Origin: DIGJ01 sp031553075 | GTDB taxonomy: Bacteria > Bacillota > Clostridia > Lachnospirales > Lachnospiraceae | DNA length: 64,000 nt | Assembly (NCBI GenBank): GCA_031553075.1 | Contig: JAVBLX010000003.1 | Location: 19,736 to 83,735, forward strand | Reading direction: 5' to 3' | Part shown: positions 8,269-17,858 of the stretch, in pieces | Layout: each line of letters begins with the position of its first letter | Numbering within the stretch: position 1 is the first letter of the stretch | Translations under genes and position numbers: made by a program | The notes under the pieces: generated by a model | Database searches by the model: none | Told to the model about the DNA's origin: nothing | The model's input: only the letters and a program-made list of their open reading frames with translations

Positions 8269-8977
8269 TGGTACGCAGCCTCCTTTCTAAATGGGACACT
8301 CCCGCGGAAAGAATGCAGACAATCACAAGATAAATAATGGCCACTGCAATAAGAGGCATGAAAGCGTCATATGTCTGACTGCGGACGGTGTTTCCTCCAT
8401 GAGTTAAATCAGTTAATGCAATATAGCCACAAATGGAGGTCTCCTTTAAAAGTACAATAAACTCATTTCCCAAGGCTGGCAATACATTCTTAAATGCCTG
8501 GGGCAGAATGATATGAAACATGGTCTGAGTATATCCAAAGCCAAGGCTTCTGCCCGCCTCGAATTGACCATTGTCCACCGCCATAATTCCAGAACGGACA
8601 ATCTCCGCTACATAAGCTCCGGAGTTAAATCCAAAAGCCAAAATGGCTGCGATTCGCTTATCAATTGCCACCGTTTGAAAGATTATGTAATAGATTATCA
8701 AAAGCTGAATCATAACGGGTGTCCCACGGATAACCGTAAGGTATATCTTACAGATTATGTTGGCAAATCCCATCGTCCCATTCTTATCGGCTGTGGAGCG
8801 GATAACTGCTACCACAAATCCCAAAACGATCCCCATGATTACCGCGAAAAATGCAACCTGAAGAGTGGTGCCCAGTCCGTTTATGAAATATTTCCAACGG
8901 TCCTCTTTTATGAAGTTTAGATAAAAGCTGTCCATAAACCCAGAAAAAACGCTATCAAATATGCTCAATGGCTTCAC
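8258..8977 (-). CDS. Amino-acid ABC transporter permease
   Basis: A 239-residue membrane protein of the PAAT/HisMQ type. Hydrophobic segments begin around residue 35. It contains the conserved TVIRGTPVMIQLLIIYYIIF region and the EAA loop EAGRSLGFGYTQTMFHIILP that contacts the ATPase. A single permease gene suggests a homodimeric channel. The gene lies between the binding protein (3-bp gap) and the ATPase (overlap). Confidence 0.92.
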   Translation of the reverse strand: MKPLSIFDSVFSGFMDSFYLNFIKEDRWKYFINGLGTTLQVAFFAVIMGIVLGFVVAVIRSTADKNGTMGFANIICKIYLTVIRGTPVMIQLLIIYYIIFQTVAIDKRIAAILAFGFNSGAYVAEIVRSGIMAVDNGQFEAGRSLGFGYTQTMFHIILPQAFKNVLPALGNEFIVLLKETSICGYIALTDLTHGGNTVRSQTYDAFMPLIAVAIIYLVIVCILSAGVSHLERRLRTSER

Positions 8978-8980
8978 CTA

Positions 8981-9772
8981 TTAGTTCTTTCTTACAATAA
9001 TTACCTGAGTTGCAGTGGTATAAGAATTGGTAAAATCAATACTCTGTAAACGGTCTTCTGTTACTGTCATTCCGGCAATTCCCACATCAGCTTTTCCAGC
9101 CTGTACCGCATTGATAATGGAATCAAATTCCATATCCTCAATCTTTAGTTCCATTCCTAACAAATCACAGATTGCCTGGGCAATATCGGCATCAATTCCA
9201 ACAACCTTCTGATCCTGAGTAAATTCATATGGCTCAAAATTTGCATTGGTAGCCATTACCAAAGTTCCATTGGAACGGTCCACACCTTCGGGAGAGACAT
9301 AAGGTGATTTTCCCTTTGTGTCATCTCCAATGTAGTTGGATTTGATACTATCCAGAGTACCATTCGCATCCAGAGTCGCCAGGGCTTCATTAATTTTGTC
9401 CTTTAAGTCCGTTTTATCCTTGGAAACGCAGATGGCATAATCCTCTACAGCAAAATCCTCTTCCAGAATGGTCAAATCATCATTTTTAGCGACAAATGCC
9501 TTAGCTGGCTCCACATCAATGATAACACAGTCTATCTTGCCCTGCTTTACCGCCTGAACAGCATCGGTTCCCTTGTTATAACGTTCAATGGTAGAGCCTT
9601 CTTTTTCATAGTCAGATGCATAAATATCACCTGTAGTTCCAAGCTGTACACCAATTGTCTTTCCTGGCAGATCTGCTACCGAAAACACCTTATTCGGCGC
9701 CGCCGCCCCACCACAGCCCACAAGGCTTAATGTCATGGCCATTACCAGACCAAGCGATACTAATTTTTTCAT
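8981..9772 (-). CDS. Amino-acid ABC transporter substrate-binding lipoprotein, circularly permuted
   Basis: A 263-residue protein with a lipoprotein signal (LSLVGC, Cys20). The two halves of the usual SBP_bac_3 fold are in reversed order. Residues ~30-150 carry what is normally the C-terminal half (SVADLPGKTIGVQLGTTG through ATLDANGTLDSIKSNYIG). Residues ~165-263 carry what normally comes first (GTLVMATNANFEPYEF through VTEDRLQSIDFTNSYTT). All expected motifs are present, so it is probably functional. It should deliver an amino acid to the adjacent permease/ATPase from the outer face of the membrane. Confidence 0.9.
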   Translation of the reverse strand: MKKLVSLGLVMAMTLSLVGCGGAAAPNKVFSVADLPGKTIGVQLGTTGDIYASDYEKEGSTIERYNKGTDAVQAVKQGKIDCVIIDVEPAKAFVAKNDDLTILEEDFAVEDYAICVSKDKTDLKDKINEALATLDANGTLDSIKSNYIGDDTKGKSPYVSPEGVDRSNGTLVMATNANFEPYEFTQDQKVVGIDADIAQAICDLLGMELKIEDMEFDSIINAVQAGKADVGIAGMTVTEDRLQSIDFTNSYTTATQVIIVRKN

Positions 9773-9928
9773 AATTTTCCTCCATTCCGCACGTTACAAC
9801 GTGCTTGCAAATCAGTAGTTAAATTCGTTTTATTATTTCAACCCAACTACTGAATATACATTTCCATTTTGTTGATATAGCTATTAGATTTAATAATATG
9901 TATATTTATACATTTCCTAAACGATTCT

Positions 9929-9956
9929 ATTGTAACAACTTTATTTGAAAAATCAA
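9929..9956 (-). promoter_or_regulatory. Promoter of the amino-acid ABC operon
   Basis: On the minus strand TTGATT and TACAAT are 16 bp apart. The ~155-nt leader holds an inverted repeat CAGTAGTT/AACTACTG (9813-9820, 9845-9852) and a GCACGTT-GT-AACGTGC hairpin (about 9789-9804). These could regulate the operon. No known riboswitch was recognised. Confidence 0.55.
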
Positions 9957-10078
9957 GCTTTTTCCAAAAGAAATCTCTACACTTTTTGTTACATATGTAT
10001 TATAATATATATGATACCAATAAACAGGTTTCGTATATGCAAATTTTATCTATTATTATTGATATATGAGGTGATCCC

Positions 10079-10420
10079 ATGAGCAAATATCTTGACATTG
10101 AAAATATCACAAAGGGAATGGAAGATAAGGTAAAAGAAAACTTAAAATTTAAAACCGGAAAATTCTATTGGCAGGTAAAATTTAACACGCCTCTGGATCC
10201 CCGGACCGTTAATAATGTAAATCTTTTTGTTACGGATTCCAGTCAGGTTCCTTTAAAAACCGCCATCTTTTACGATGTACTCAATAACACCATTGAAATA
10301 GAGCCTTTAGCTGCTTACGCCAAAAACGAGTCGTATACCCTAAACATCACGACTGCCGTAAAATCCAGAGGCGGTAACAATCTAAAGACTCCTGTTAAAA
10401 TACAATTTAAAATTGATTAA
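10079..10420 (+). CDS. Small Ig-like (SbsA/Big_5-type) protein
   Basis: A 113-residue protein preceded by AGGTGA. Residues ~25-113 read as one bacterial Ig-like beta sandwich: FYWQVKFNTPLDPRTVNN, then NTIEIEPLAAYAKNESYTL, then NITTAV. Such domains usually decorate surface proteins, yet there is no signal peptide or anchor, so location is uncertain. It overlaps the convergent pyrophosphatase gene by 4 bp. Confidence 0.65.
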   Translation: MSKYLDIENITKGMEDKVKENLKFKTGKFYWQVKFNTPLDPRTVNNVNLFVTDSSQVPLKTAIFYDVLNNTIEIEPLAAYAKNESYTLNITTAVKSRGGNNLKTPVKIQFKID

Positions 10421-12072
10421 TCATTTTTATTTCTAAGGGCCAACATAAATGCGGGTATCAGCTGCTTTTTCCGAGATACTACGCCTTCCAGTACAAGGCC
10501 CTTTTCTAATGCCTTGCTGCCAAAGGCGCTGGAAATTAACTCTGACGCTCCGGTGCCATGATACAAAAGCTTTGTGGATTCTTCCAGAATGTTGGTCAAC
10601 ATAAAAAACATCATGGAAACCTGATTCTTTTCATAAGTCTCTTCCATGTATTTTTCAATTTTTTCCTTTATTTCGTCCAGTTCCTCCCAGTTCATAGCAT
10701 TAATCTGTCCCACTGCAAAGGTAATATCTCCGGAAGAAAACACTTTATAATCCTGAAAGAAAATCTCTTCCGGATTCTTGTTTCGAAGATTACTTGCCGC
10801 AGAGAACATATCTCGGGCATATTCAATCACACGTATTCCGGCCATTTCTGCTAATTCCTCTGCCGCATCAATGTCTTCCTTGGTGCAGGTAGGGGAACGG
10901 TATGCCAGCGTATCGGAAATAATCGCAGAACACAGCAGCCCCGCCATTTTGGCATCCGGAGAAACTTTGTTTTCTTTATACATTTGATAAATAATGGTTG
11001 CCGTGCAGCCAAGTGGCTGATTCCGGAAAAAGACCGGACTCATACTTTGAATTCCACCCAAACGGTGGTGATCAATAATTTCCAGCAAATCGGCGTCTTC
11101 GATTCCATCTACCGACTGGGAACGCTCATTATGATCCACCAGAATAACCTTTTTCCGTTTGGCATCCAAAAAGTTTCTTCGGGATATCATTCCCAAAAAC
11201 TTTCCGTTTTCATCTAATACAGGGAAATAGCGGAACCGCTTCTTGGTCATGATCTCCCTTATTTCATCTATATAATCGTCTTCATTGAAGGTAGTCAATT
11301 CCGTTTTCTTCATAAAAAATTCAATGGGCATACTTTGATTGATGTGCCGGGCCGCCGTAAAGGTATCGAATGGCGTCTTAATAATGGTACAATTTTTGTT
11401 TTCAGCCAACTTGGTAATGGTATAGGACACCAATGCCCCATCACACACGATGATACAGCTGGCACCCATCTCAATCGCACAAAGCTGAGACTCATAACGA
11501 TTCCCCAGAATGACGATATCGCCTTTTTCAATATAGCTCTCCATCAAATCGGGATTTGCGGCGGCAATCAACACCTTTCCATCGGCGATGGTTGCGCTTT
11601 CATCTCCTACAATCATCTCTCCATCCAAGGTCTCTAAGACATTACGATATGGTGTCTTGGCCGTGGAAATAATCCGACTGTCATACACATCCATATAAGA
11701 CTTGGCAATATCACTGATGGTAATGAGTCCCTTCAGGTTTCGGTGGCGGTCTACTACCGGCAGGGTGTTTACATTGCTCTCCCGCATGGTTTTCCAGGCT
11801 TTCTTCAAAGAAATCTGACTCAATCTGCCTTCAATGCGACGAAATTCTACATCCTTTACCTGCGTGTTTACATTGCTGATGTATTCTGGTGCTTCCACTT
11901 GAAAATAATCAAGCACAAAAGCTGTTTCCTGATTAATCTCACCAGTCCGTCTGGGAGTATACTCTCCACCCGTCAACCTTTTCTTCAAGTCGGCATAGGC
12001 AATTGCAGAACAAATGGAATCCGTATCTGGATTCCTATGACCAATTACAAATACTGCATTCTTTCTTTCCAT
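10417..12072 (-). CDS. Manganese-dependent inorganic pyrophosphatase with CBS and DRTGG domains
   Basis: A 551-residue family II pyrophosphatase (DHH superfamily) that hydrolyses PPi to phosphate. The first metal motif is GHRNPDTDS (residues 11-19). CBS domain 1 (~70-125), a DRTGG domain (~135-240) and CBS domain 2 (~250-305) are inserted before the second DHH part (VDHNE, then EIIDHHRLGG). A DHHA2-like C-terminus follows. In characterised CBS-pyrophosphatases the insert binds adenine nucleotides and regulates activity. The length agrees with this regulated subclass. Confidence 0.92.
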   Translation of the reverse strand: MERKNAVFVIGHRNPDTDSICSAIAYADLKKRLTGGEYTPRRTGEINQETAFVLDYFQVEAPEYISNVNTQVKDVEFRRIEGRLSQISLKKAWKTMRESNVNTLPVVDRHRNLKGLITISDIAKSYMDVYDSRIISTAKTPYRNVLETLDGEMIVGDESATIADGKVLIAAANPDLMESYIEKGDIVILGNRYESQLCAIEMGASCIIVCDGALVSYTITKLAENKNCTIIKTPFDTFTAARHINQSMPIEFFMKKTELTTFNEDDYIDEIREIMTKKRFRYFPVLDENGKFLGMISRRNFLDAKRKKVILVDHNERSQSVDGIEDADLLEIIDHHRLGGIQSMSPVFFRNQPLGCTATIIYQMYKENKVSPDAKMAGLLCSAIISDTLAYRSPTCTKEDIDAAEELAEMAGIRVIEYARDMFSAASNLRNKNPEEIFFQDYKVFSSGDITFAVGQINAMNWEELDEIKEKIEKYMEETYEKNQVSMMFFMLTNILEESTKLLYHGTGASELISSAFGSKALEKGLVLEGVVSRKKQLIPAFMLALRNKND

Positions 12073-12120
12073 AAATCACTCCCGTCTGCGTACCCCCCGC
12101 ACGCATACCTTTATATTCTT

Positions 12121-13689
12121 CTATACATATAACTCATATTTAATCAGACTCTTAAGTCTGCGGTTACGCCCCATAATCTTCTTCATCTGCTCTTCCTTAT
12201 CAGCTAGAACCAGAATCAAATCAAATTTGGACCGTTTCATAATCTGACATAAATCCCAGATCGAATCATTCGACAGCTTATGAGCGTCCTCAACCAGCAA
12301 AAGGCTTCCTTCCAACTGCTCCTTCTTGGTCTCCAGGCTGATACTATTTAGTTTTTCAGCTGAAATACGGGCAATCTTTGGTTCCCTTAAAATTTCTCGT
12401 GTACATAATTCCTTAGTGAGCTTTTTCATAACCCACTGAATCCGCTCCTCCTCCTGCCCAAGAATGCAAAAATGGGGCAGCTCCTTTAAATCAGCCGCTT
12501 CTTTTACAATACGGCGAAGCATTTTTTCCATTTTTAACTCTTCTGGTTTTAACTCTTCCGAGGATACCTCTGCTCCCTCTATTTCTGGACGGGCAGTCTT
12601 CTGGGACTCCGCCTCTGGCTCGGATGGGTGCTCCTCCTGCTGGACAAGCTGTGCCTCGACCTCCTGAATCGTCATTGTAGCTTTCATTGGTTCAGGAATA
12701 CTCTCGTTCAAATTATCAAAAATCTCATCAATATCCATTGATGGATATTCCGGCTCCCACCCATCTTTAAAATCCGCTTTCAGTGTCCCATTTTGCCCCA
12801 CTTCTAAAGCTGACTCCGATTCAATCCTCGCTTCAATCTCTTGACCGCCGTCCACTTCATAACCTGCCTCGACTTGGGCATTGTATCCAGTTTTTTCCTC
12901 ATATTCTGATTCAGCTGCTACGTCATATTCCGTTTTCTCTTCAAACCCCTGCTCCGCTTCTGATTCATTTTCAATTTCAGGCTGGTTCTCTCCTTTAGAA
13001 CATAATTCTGAAGAATGTAATTCCTCTCGTTCCATCCGGTCTGCGATTTGAGCAGCTATACGAAGCTCTGCTGCAATATTCCTTGTTTCTTCAATATTCT
13101 CAGGGTTGGAAATATCCAGCCCATCTACATAATGAAGCTTTAATAGCATGGCCTTCTCCACAATAATTCCGTCTCCAAACCACAGGATAATATTGGAGCA
13201 TTCTTCAACACAGGCTTCTTCCATTCCTTCCTTATGATACATTTTAGCCAGTTCATACGCCCATTCTTCAATGTATTCTTCGCTTTTAATGGCCTCCAGA
13301 TATCCAATCAGTTCTTTTCGACTGGCACCTTTGGCCTTTTCAATATAATACTTTAATATTAGACGATTCACATCCTGGTTCTTTGATTCCAGATATTCCT
13401 GATAAAAGTCTTCTGCCTCCTCAATACAATTGCATTTAACACACAAATAAATCAGAGAATAAAGAACGGACTTAGATTGTACTTTATCATAAAGGCGAAA
13501 ATAAATATCCCTTGCACTGATATATTGTTCATTTTTCATATAAACTTCTGCCGCTGTTTTCAGGTCTGTAATAGACTTTACCTTTGATAAATCCATCTGC
13601 TCTATCACTTCAAGTGCTTTTCTGTGTTGCTTCTCATTTATCAGGATTCGCGCCTGGGCGCACTTCATGATACTGTCAAGCTTTCCCAT
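12121..13689 (-). CDS. TPR-like protein with acidic linker and degenerate ATPase-like C-terminus
   Basis: A 522-residue protein of unknown function. Residues ~1-210 are helical repeats resembling TPRs (for example AAEVYMKNEQYISARDIYFRLY). Residues ~210-390 are a long acidic low-complexity linker rich in Glu. The C-terminal ~120 residues resemble part of an AAA-type ATPase (LLLVEDAHKLSN as a Walker-B-like strand), but no P-loop is visible, so ATP hydrolysis is doubtful. Start 13689 has GGGAG upstream. It follows the cyclic-nucleotide-binding-like gene on the same strand. Confidence 0.6.
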   Translation of the reverse strand: MGKLDSIMKCAQARILINEKQHRKALEVIEQMDLSKVKSITDLKTAAEVYMKNEQYISARDIYFRLYDKVQSKSVLYSLIYLCVKCNCIEEAEDFYQEYLESKNQDVNRLILKYYIEKAKGASRKELIGYLEAIKSEEYIEEWAYELAKMYHKEGMEEACVEECSNIILWFGDGIIVEKAMLLKLHYVDGLDISNPENIEETRNIAAELRIAAQIADRMEREELHSSELCSKGENQPEIENESEAEQGFEEKTEYDVAAESEYEEKTGYNAQVEAGYEVDGGQEIEARIESESALEVGQNGTLKADFKDGWEPEYPSMDIDEIFDNLNESIPEPMKATMTIQEVEAQLVQQEEHPSEPEAESQKTARPEIEGAEVSSEELKPEELKMEKMLRRIVKEAADLKELPHFCILGQEEERIQWVMKKLTKELCTREILREPKIARISAEKLNSISLETKKEQLEGSLLLVEDAHKLSNDSIWDLCQIMKRSKFDLILVLADKEEQMKKIMGRNRRLKSLIKYELYV

Positions 13690-13771
13690 TATTGCTCCCA
13701 TCTGCTCGCCTTGGTGAGCTTTTTAATCTGACTACTATTGTAGTGTGTAAAAAGAGATTTTTCAACTACTT

Positions 13772-16084
13772 TCACATATTTTGATAAAACTGCAGGGTCT
13801 CTATAATTGGCTCAGGTATGCTAATCCCATCTTTTTCCATGGCTCTGTGCCGAAGGTCCAGCTCCTTTACTTTTATAAGCTTTTCTCTATTATAACGATT
13901 CATCGCATCTACAAACATTGGCTGATTTTTAACATTCTCCCGGATTCCCTTGGAAAATGGACAATAGGTTGCCAGCATTTCCCGCGCCACCTTATTGAGA
14001 CGAATTGCGCCCTCCGACTCGTTCTTAATCCACAATTCATAATCCATGGCAAACACTTCCCGAGAATTGCTTCGGCATTTTTGAATCTGGGATTTCAGTC
14101 TTTCCTTTTTATCATCGGATAAATCTTTATTTTTGCGATAAAATTGCAGGTAATCCATGTATTCACTGGTGAGGGATTTTTCTTTAATATTATTCCAATT
14201 GGCACCTTGCGCTGTCCGACAGCATTCCCAGCGATATCGGCCGATAACTCGGATGAGTATTTCATCCAGCTTCTTAACTGTGAAAACTGGCATCAAAATC
14301 CTTCCCTTAGAGTCTCTTTTCCGTCCACTTATATCCTGCCACATAACGGCATTTTCACCACTGATTGGGAACAAAATAATATCCGGAAAAACTTCTTTCA
14401 GGACATATTCTCTTCTATTTCCAAGCTCCGGAAACTCCACCAACGTCTCACGATAAAACAGGGAATAATCCACTTCCCGGAATTGATCCAGCTGATGATT
14501 AACCATTTCACCGTTAACAAATGCTTTTCGGATGCTTGTAACAAAGGAATTTTCAGTTAAAAACGGTATAAATAACCCCATTTGTCCAGAAATCAGGCGG
14601 CTATTATAAGAAAACAAGTTATGTATCTCGTAATGAAGGCGTTCCTTCATGTCCATAAGCATGGTTTTAGCCGCTTCCTCCGTAATCTCGTTGGTTTTTC
14701 GGAGGGAACGGATATGTTCCTCAAAATCAAGGTCAAACTCACTCTTAGAAGGCAGCTTCTTTCCTGAATAGATCAAAGACAGCCAGGTCTTCATATCATA
14801 TACTTTACAAAGAGAGGCACTACTGTTTGAAGGTTCCAGCTGAACCAGCTCCTCCAACTGTTCCTCCCGCATTAATGTCTCACTTAAAAAGCCATATTTT
14901 AAATACAGCTCTACCGCAAGAGGACAATCCTTCTTACCATATGCATTTAAGAATACCTTTTCATATATCTCATAATGTAAACTGGCAATCTTTCTGCGCA
15001 ATGCTCTGCTGCCGTCATCAATAGACGTTTTATCCTTCAGATTCTGGTAATCATTCACCAGTCCCTTGAATTCTTCCTGCGTTTCCGGCTCAATCTTGCC
15101 ATAGTCTAAAATGATATCCATAGAATGGACAAGCTGCATCATCTTGGCTTTTACGGTATCGCCAACTTCCTCTACCTGAGTCTGACCGGAAATAACTGCA
15201 TAGTAAAGATTTTCCAGTTCCTCTCGGTTTATCTCCAACCGCTTTCCCGTCCTCTTTTCCAGCAAGACATCCATATTATTTATATTTTCCACAATCCGTT
15301 CAACTAATTCCAGTAATATCCGGCTTGGGTTTATTTCTTTTTTATTTAAGTTAATAATTAAATTGGTAATCCGTTTAAACAGACATTCTTCTCCATAATT
15401 AAGCAGGAGGCCTACCTGCTGTGTCAGATATGCCGCCACCTCCGAATGTTCCAGAACGAGCTGTCTGCCCAGTTCGGTCTGTTCTTCTATGTGATAGAGA
15501 CTGATTATATTATTCTGATAGTAGGCTTTCTGTACTTCAACAAGTATGCCGGCACACTCACTGTAATAATCCGCCTTATGCATGTCCAACAAATCGCTCT
15601 TCTCATACGGCTTCAGTTTTTCCATGGCCGCCAATGGATAGACAGGAAAACCGGAACGTTTTCCTTCTTTTAAATAGGTCTCATATCCATATTGCAAAAA
15701 AGTAGTCATTTCATCCACTGCAGTAAGCAATGATCTTAACGAAACGGTAAGATCCCTGATATACCGGTTTAAGGACGCCACAATAACTCCGCCATAATCC
15801 GGATTGGATTCCAGCAGAATAGGTATATCCTCTCCTCCTTTTACTGGAAAGGGATATACTACGGTATTATCAAACGCCGTGTAAGATGCATTCGCCTGTC
15901 CTGTATACAGGTCACAGATTCCCAGAAAATTCCCGGTACCCAGCAGCATCTGCATCCCGTCCCGGTGCACGTGTACCCGCCCTTTCAGCACTAGACAAAT
16001 ACTCTCCAGCGGCTCGTGTTCTTCGTATATGGTAACTCCTTTAACTACTTGATTCATTGCATTAAAATTAAGTGATAGTCCCAT
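13772..16084 (-). CDS. Large protein with N-terminal cyclic-nucleotide-binding-like domain
   Basis: A 770-residue protein. Residues ~10-120 resemble a cNMP-binding beta roll (VVKGVTIYEEHEPLESICLV, LKGRVHVHRDG, LGTGNFLGICDLYTG). The remaining ~640 residues are mostly helical and match no family I know. No helix-turn-helix or membrane segment is apparent, so it is unlike a Crp regulator. The neighbouring TPR/ATPase-like gene may be a partner. Regulation by a nucleotide ligand is inference only. Confidence 0.6.
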   Translation of the reverse strand: MGLSLNFNAMNQVVKGVTIYEEHEPLESICLVLKGRVHVHRDGMQMLLGTGNFLGICDLYTGQANASYTAFDNTVVYPFPVKGGEDIPILLESNPDYGGVIVASLNRYIRDLTVSLRSLLTAVDEMTTFLQYGYETYLKEGKRSGFPVYPLAAMEKLKPYEKSDLLDMHKADYYSECAGILVEVQKAYYQNNIISLYHIEEQTELGRQLVLEHSEVAAYLTQQVGLLLNYGEECLFKRITNLIINLNKKEINPSRILLELVERIVENINNMDVLLEKRTGKRLEINREELENLYYAVISGQTQVEEVGDTVKAKMMQLVHSMDIILDYGKIEPETQEEFKGLVNDYQNLKDKTSIDDGSRALRRKIASLHYEIYEKVFLNAYGKKDCPLAVELYLKYGFLSETLMREEQLEELVQLEPSNSSASLCKVYDMKTWLSLIYSGKKLPSKSEFDLDFEEHIRSLRKTNEITEEAAKTMLMDMKERLHYEIHNLFSYNSRLISGQMGLFIPFLTENSFVTSIRKAFVNGEMVNHQLDQFREVDYSLFYRETLVEFPELGNRREYVLKEVFPDIILFPISGENAVMWQDISGRKRDSKGRILMPVFTVKKLDEILIRVIGRYRWECCRTAQGANWNNIKEKSLTSEYMDYLQFYRKNKDLSDDKKERLKSQIQKCRSNSREVFAMDYELWIKNESEGAIRLNKVAREMLATYCPFSKGIRENVKNQPMFVDAMNRYNREKLIKVKELDLRHRAMEKDGISIPEPIIETLQFYQNM

Positions 16085-16195
16085 GGATATGCTCCCCTCT
16101 TTCGGAAAATGCTGACACCTCTTATTATTATAATCGAATTCCTACATTTGGGAAAGGGGGAAGTGCGAAAGAATTTCTAAGGTGTTGAAAAACCG

Positions 16196-16220
16196 TAAAA
16201 AAAAGACGTTTTCACGTCTC
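16196..16220 (-). terminator. Terminator of the SRP RNA gene
   Basis: GAGACGT-GAAA-ACGTC followed by eight Ts on the minus strand, about 40 bp beyond the predicted mature 3' end. Confidence 0.85.
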
Positions 16221-16259
16221 CTATTACAAATGCCGGGCAAACCCGGTAATCTATATATA

Positions 16260-16528
16260 ACTCCGCACGTTCTGTTTCGAATCTCTTGCTCCAAACGTTA
16301 CCGGTGCAGTTAGCTCGGCCCAGGCGACCTTACGGCACACGAGAGGTTCTGCTTAGTGCTGCTTCATTCCTGACCTGACACGATTCGCAAATTCCCGTTG
16401 CGTAAGACCCAAACGTCAACACCACTTACATCGGGCAGCTTTGCAACGCAAGACCCTAGACAGAACATCACCCCTGCTATAGCGGATTGCAGGTACAGGG
16501 CACCGCTGACTCCCCGGCTGTGCGGAAA
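16260..16528 (-). ncRNA. ffs: Signal recognition particle RNA, large bacterial type (4.5S/scRNA)
   Basis: The minus strand holds the conserved helix 8 region (CGTGTCAGGTCAGGAATGAA, then GCAGCACTAAGCAGAACC) that binds Ffh. The 5' domain contains GGTGCCCTGTACCTGCAATC, typical of Clostridia/Bacilli large SRP RNAs. The termini pair (CCGCAC with GTGCGG), closing the molecule at ~269 nt. A consensus promoter and strong terminator flank it. Ends are approximate to a few nucleotides. Confidence 0.92.
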
Positions 16529-16559
16529 TTTTATGACTAGGTTGTTTCAATGCTTTCTT

Positions 16560-16588
16560 AGTATATCGGGTTTCCCTTAGGATGTCAA
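16560..16588 (-). promoter_or_regulatory. Promoter of the SRP RNA gene
   Basis: On the minus strand TTGACA and TATACT are exactly 17 bp apart. The predicted transcript starts about 25 nt before the mature RNA, implying 5' processing. Confidence 0.85.
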
Positions 16589-16652
16589 GGTTTCTTTCGG
16601 GTTTCCTATCGTTAATATTCTGCCTCCAAATATTATCTGGGAATGCCTTAGT

Positions 16653-17375
16653 CTACCTTCTCCCTTTTATCGCGGTAACAAAGGTTGCTCCATTGATCGA
16701 GTCTATTACCTCTACATTGGTAAATTCTGCTTTTTTAATCACTTCCACTTCATGTTCCAAGGTTAATGGCGTATCAAAATGGATAAATTGCCCCTCTGCT
16801 ATTCCTTCCTTTATCCGCTTTCTTTGACTCTCCTGATATAAAATCTGTTCTTCTTCATCACAACAGGCTATATAGTCACACTCCACAAAACAGCCACCAG
16901 GTTTTAAAGTACAATATATCTTCCGATATAATCCTAATTTCTTTTCTGCGGTAAAATGATGTAACGATTCAAAGGATATGACCATATCATACTTCTCTGC
17001 TTCATACTCATATTCAAAATAATCTGCACAGATTAAAGATAGTTCTCTATCTCCATGCTTTTCTTTTAGTCTCTGTAACATGGATTCTGACAAATCAATT
17101 CCAGTGACGGTGAGTTGAGGAAAACGTTGAAATATACAATCTAGTTCCAAACCAGTCCCGCAACCTAAATCCAGCAGTTGCTTTGTATCTTCTGATACCA
17201 GTTGAGACATTTTTACATAAGCATCTTTCCACACTGACATATGCTCTTCATATCCCATTACTCGCTTCGAAAAGAAATCCGACATTTCTTCTAATTTTAC
17301 ATTCTCTTGGCTTTTCAGCCATCTTTTCAACGCTTCCATGTGGGCTTCCACATTCGTTCTAATGACAATACTCAT
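16653..17375 (-). CDS. Class I SAM-dependent methyltransferase
   Basis: A 240-residue protein with SAM-binding motif I LLDLGCGTGLELD, acidic loop TGIDLS and motif IV-like YDMVISFESLHHF. It is a Methyltransf_25-like small-molecule or tRNA-type enzyme. The substrate is not predictable. AGGAGAG precedes the ATG. It sits alone between the SRP RNA gene and the CD3324-type gene, which separates SRP RNA from tadA. Confidence 0.85.
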   Translation of the reverse strand: MSIVIRTNVEAHMEALKRWLKSQENVKLEEMSDFFSKRVMGYEEHMSVWKDAYVKMSQLVSEDTKQLLDLGCGTGLELDCIFQRFPQLTVTGIDLSESMLQRLKEKHGDRELSLICADYFEYEYEAEKYDMVISFESLHHFTAEKKLGLYRKIYCTLKPGGCFVECDYIACCDEEEQILYQESQRKRIKEGIAEGQFIHFDTPLTLEHEVEVIKKAEFTNVEVIDSINGATFVTAIKGRR

Positions 17376-17475
17376 TTTAAATCTCTCCTTACAGTAAATA
17401 GGCTTACCACGCTACTTTAGAAGCTCGATATAATGATACTTCGAAACATCTCATATATCCACCTTAATTTTTTCT

Positions 17476-17517
17476 ATAAAAAAAAATGAGCCAGAACAAC
17501 TGAATGCTCTAACTCAT
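17476..17517 (-). terminator. Terminator after the CD3324-type gene
   Basis: ATGAG and CTCAT arms with a further G-U-tolerant stem (TTAGAGCA/TGTTCTGG), followed by a long T-run on the minus strand. Confidence 0.75.
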
Positions 17518-17521
17518 AATC

Positions 17522-17797
17522 TTATTCTTCGTCTTTCATGATACGAATGATACGTTGTATGCTTTTTTCTGACAAATAATATTCTTCTGCAAGTACAGAA
17601 ACCCTTTTCCCATTCTTATAGCCCGTATAAATTCCCTCATTTCGTTCCCTTAATTCCTGTTTGATCTTGGTTCCTTGTCCCCACTCCTGCCGGGTACCTT
17701 GCTTCTTGGGAATATAAACCATTTCTCCATCCACATATTTTTGGATCAATTCTATTATCTCTAATGGCAGAATCATCTCTGCTCTTCTATAGCTCAT
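17522..17797 (-). CDS. CD3324 family helix-turn-helix protein
   Basis: A 91-residue protein. It starts MSYRRAEMILPLEIIELIQK, followed by GEMVYIPKK, a basic segment, and a C-terminal helix-turn-helix (VSVLAEEYYLSEKSIQRII). This matches the CD3324-type family common in Clostridia, a Mor-like DNA-binding fold. AGGAGG lies 6 bp before ATG 17797. A longer reading to 17839 has no ribosome site. Target genes are unknown. Confidence 0.8.
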   Translation of the reverse strand: MSYRRAEMILPLEIIELIQKYVDGEMVYIPKKQGTRQEWGQGTKIKQELRERNEGIYTGYKNGKRVSVLAEEYYLSEKSIQRIIRIMKDEE

Positions 17798-17858
17798 TTT
17801 TTGCCTCCTAAATTTAATGTTTGCTCTTAGGATTAGCAATGGCTATAACAAATTCATT

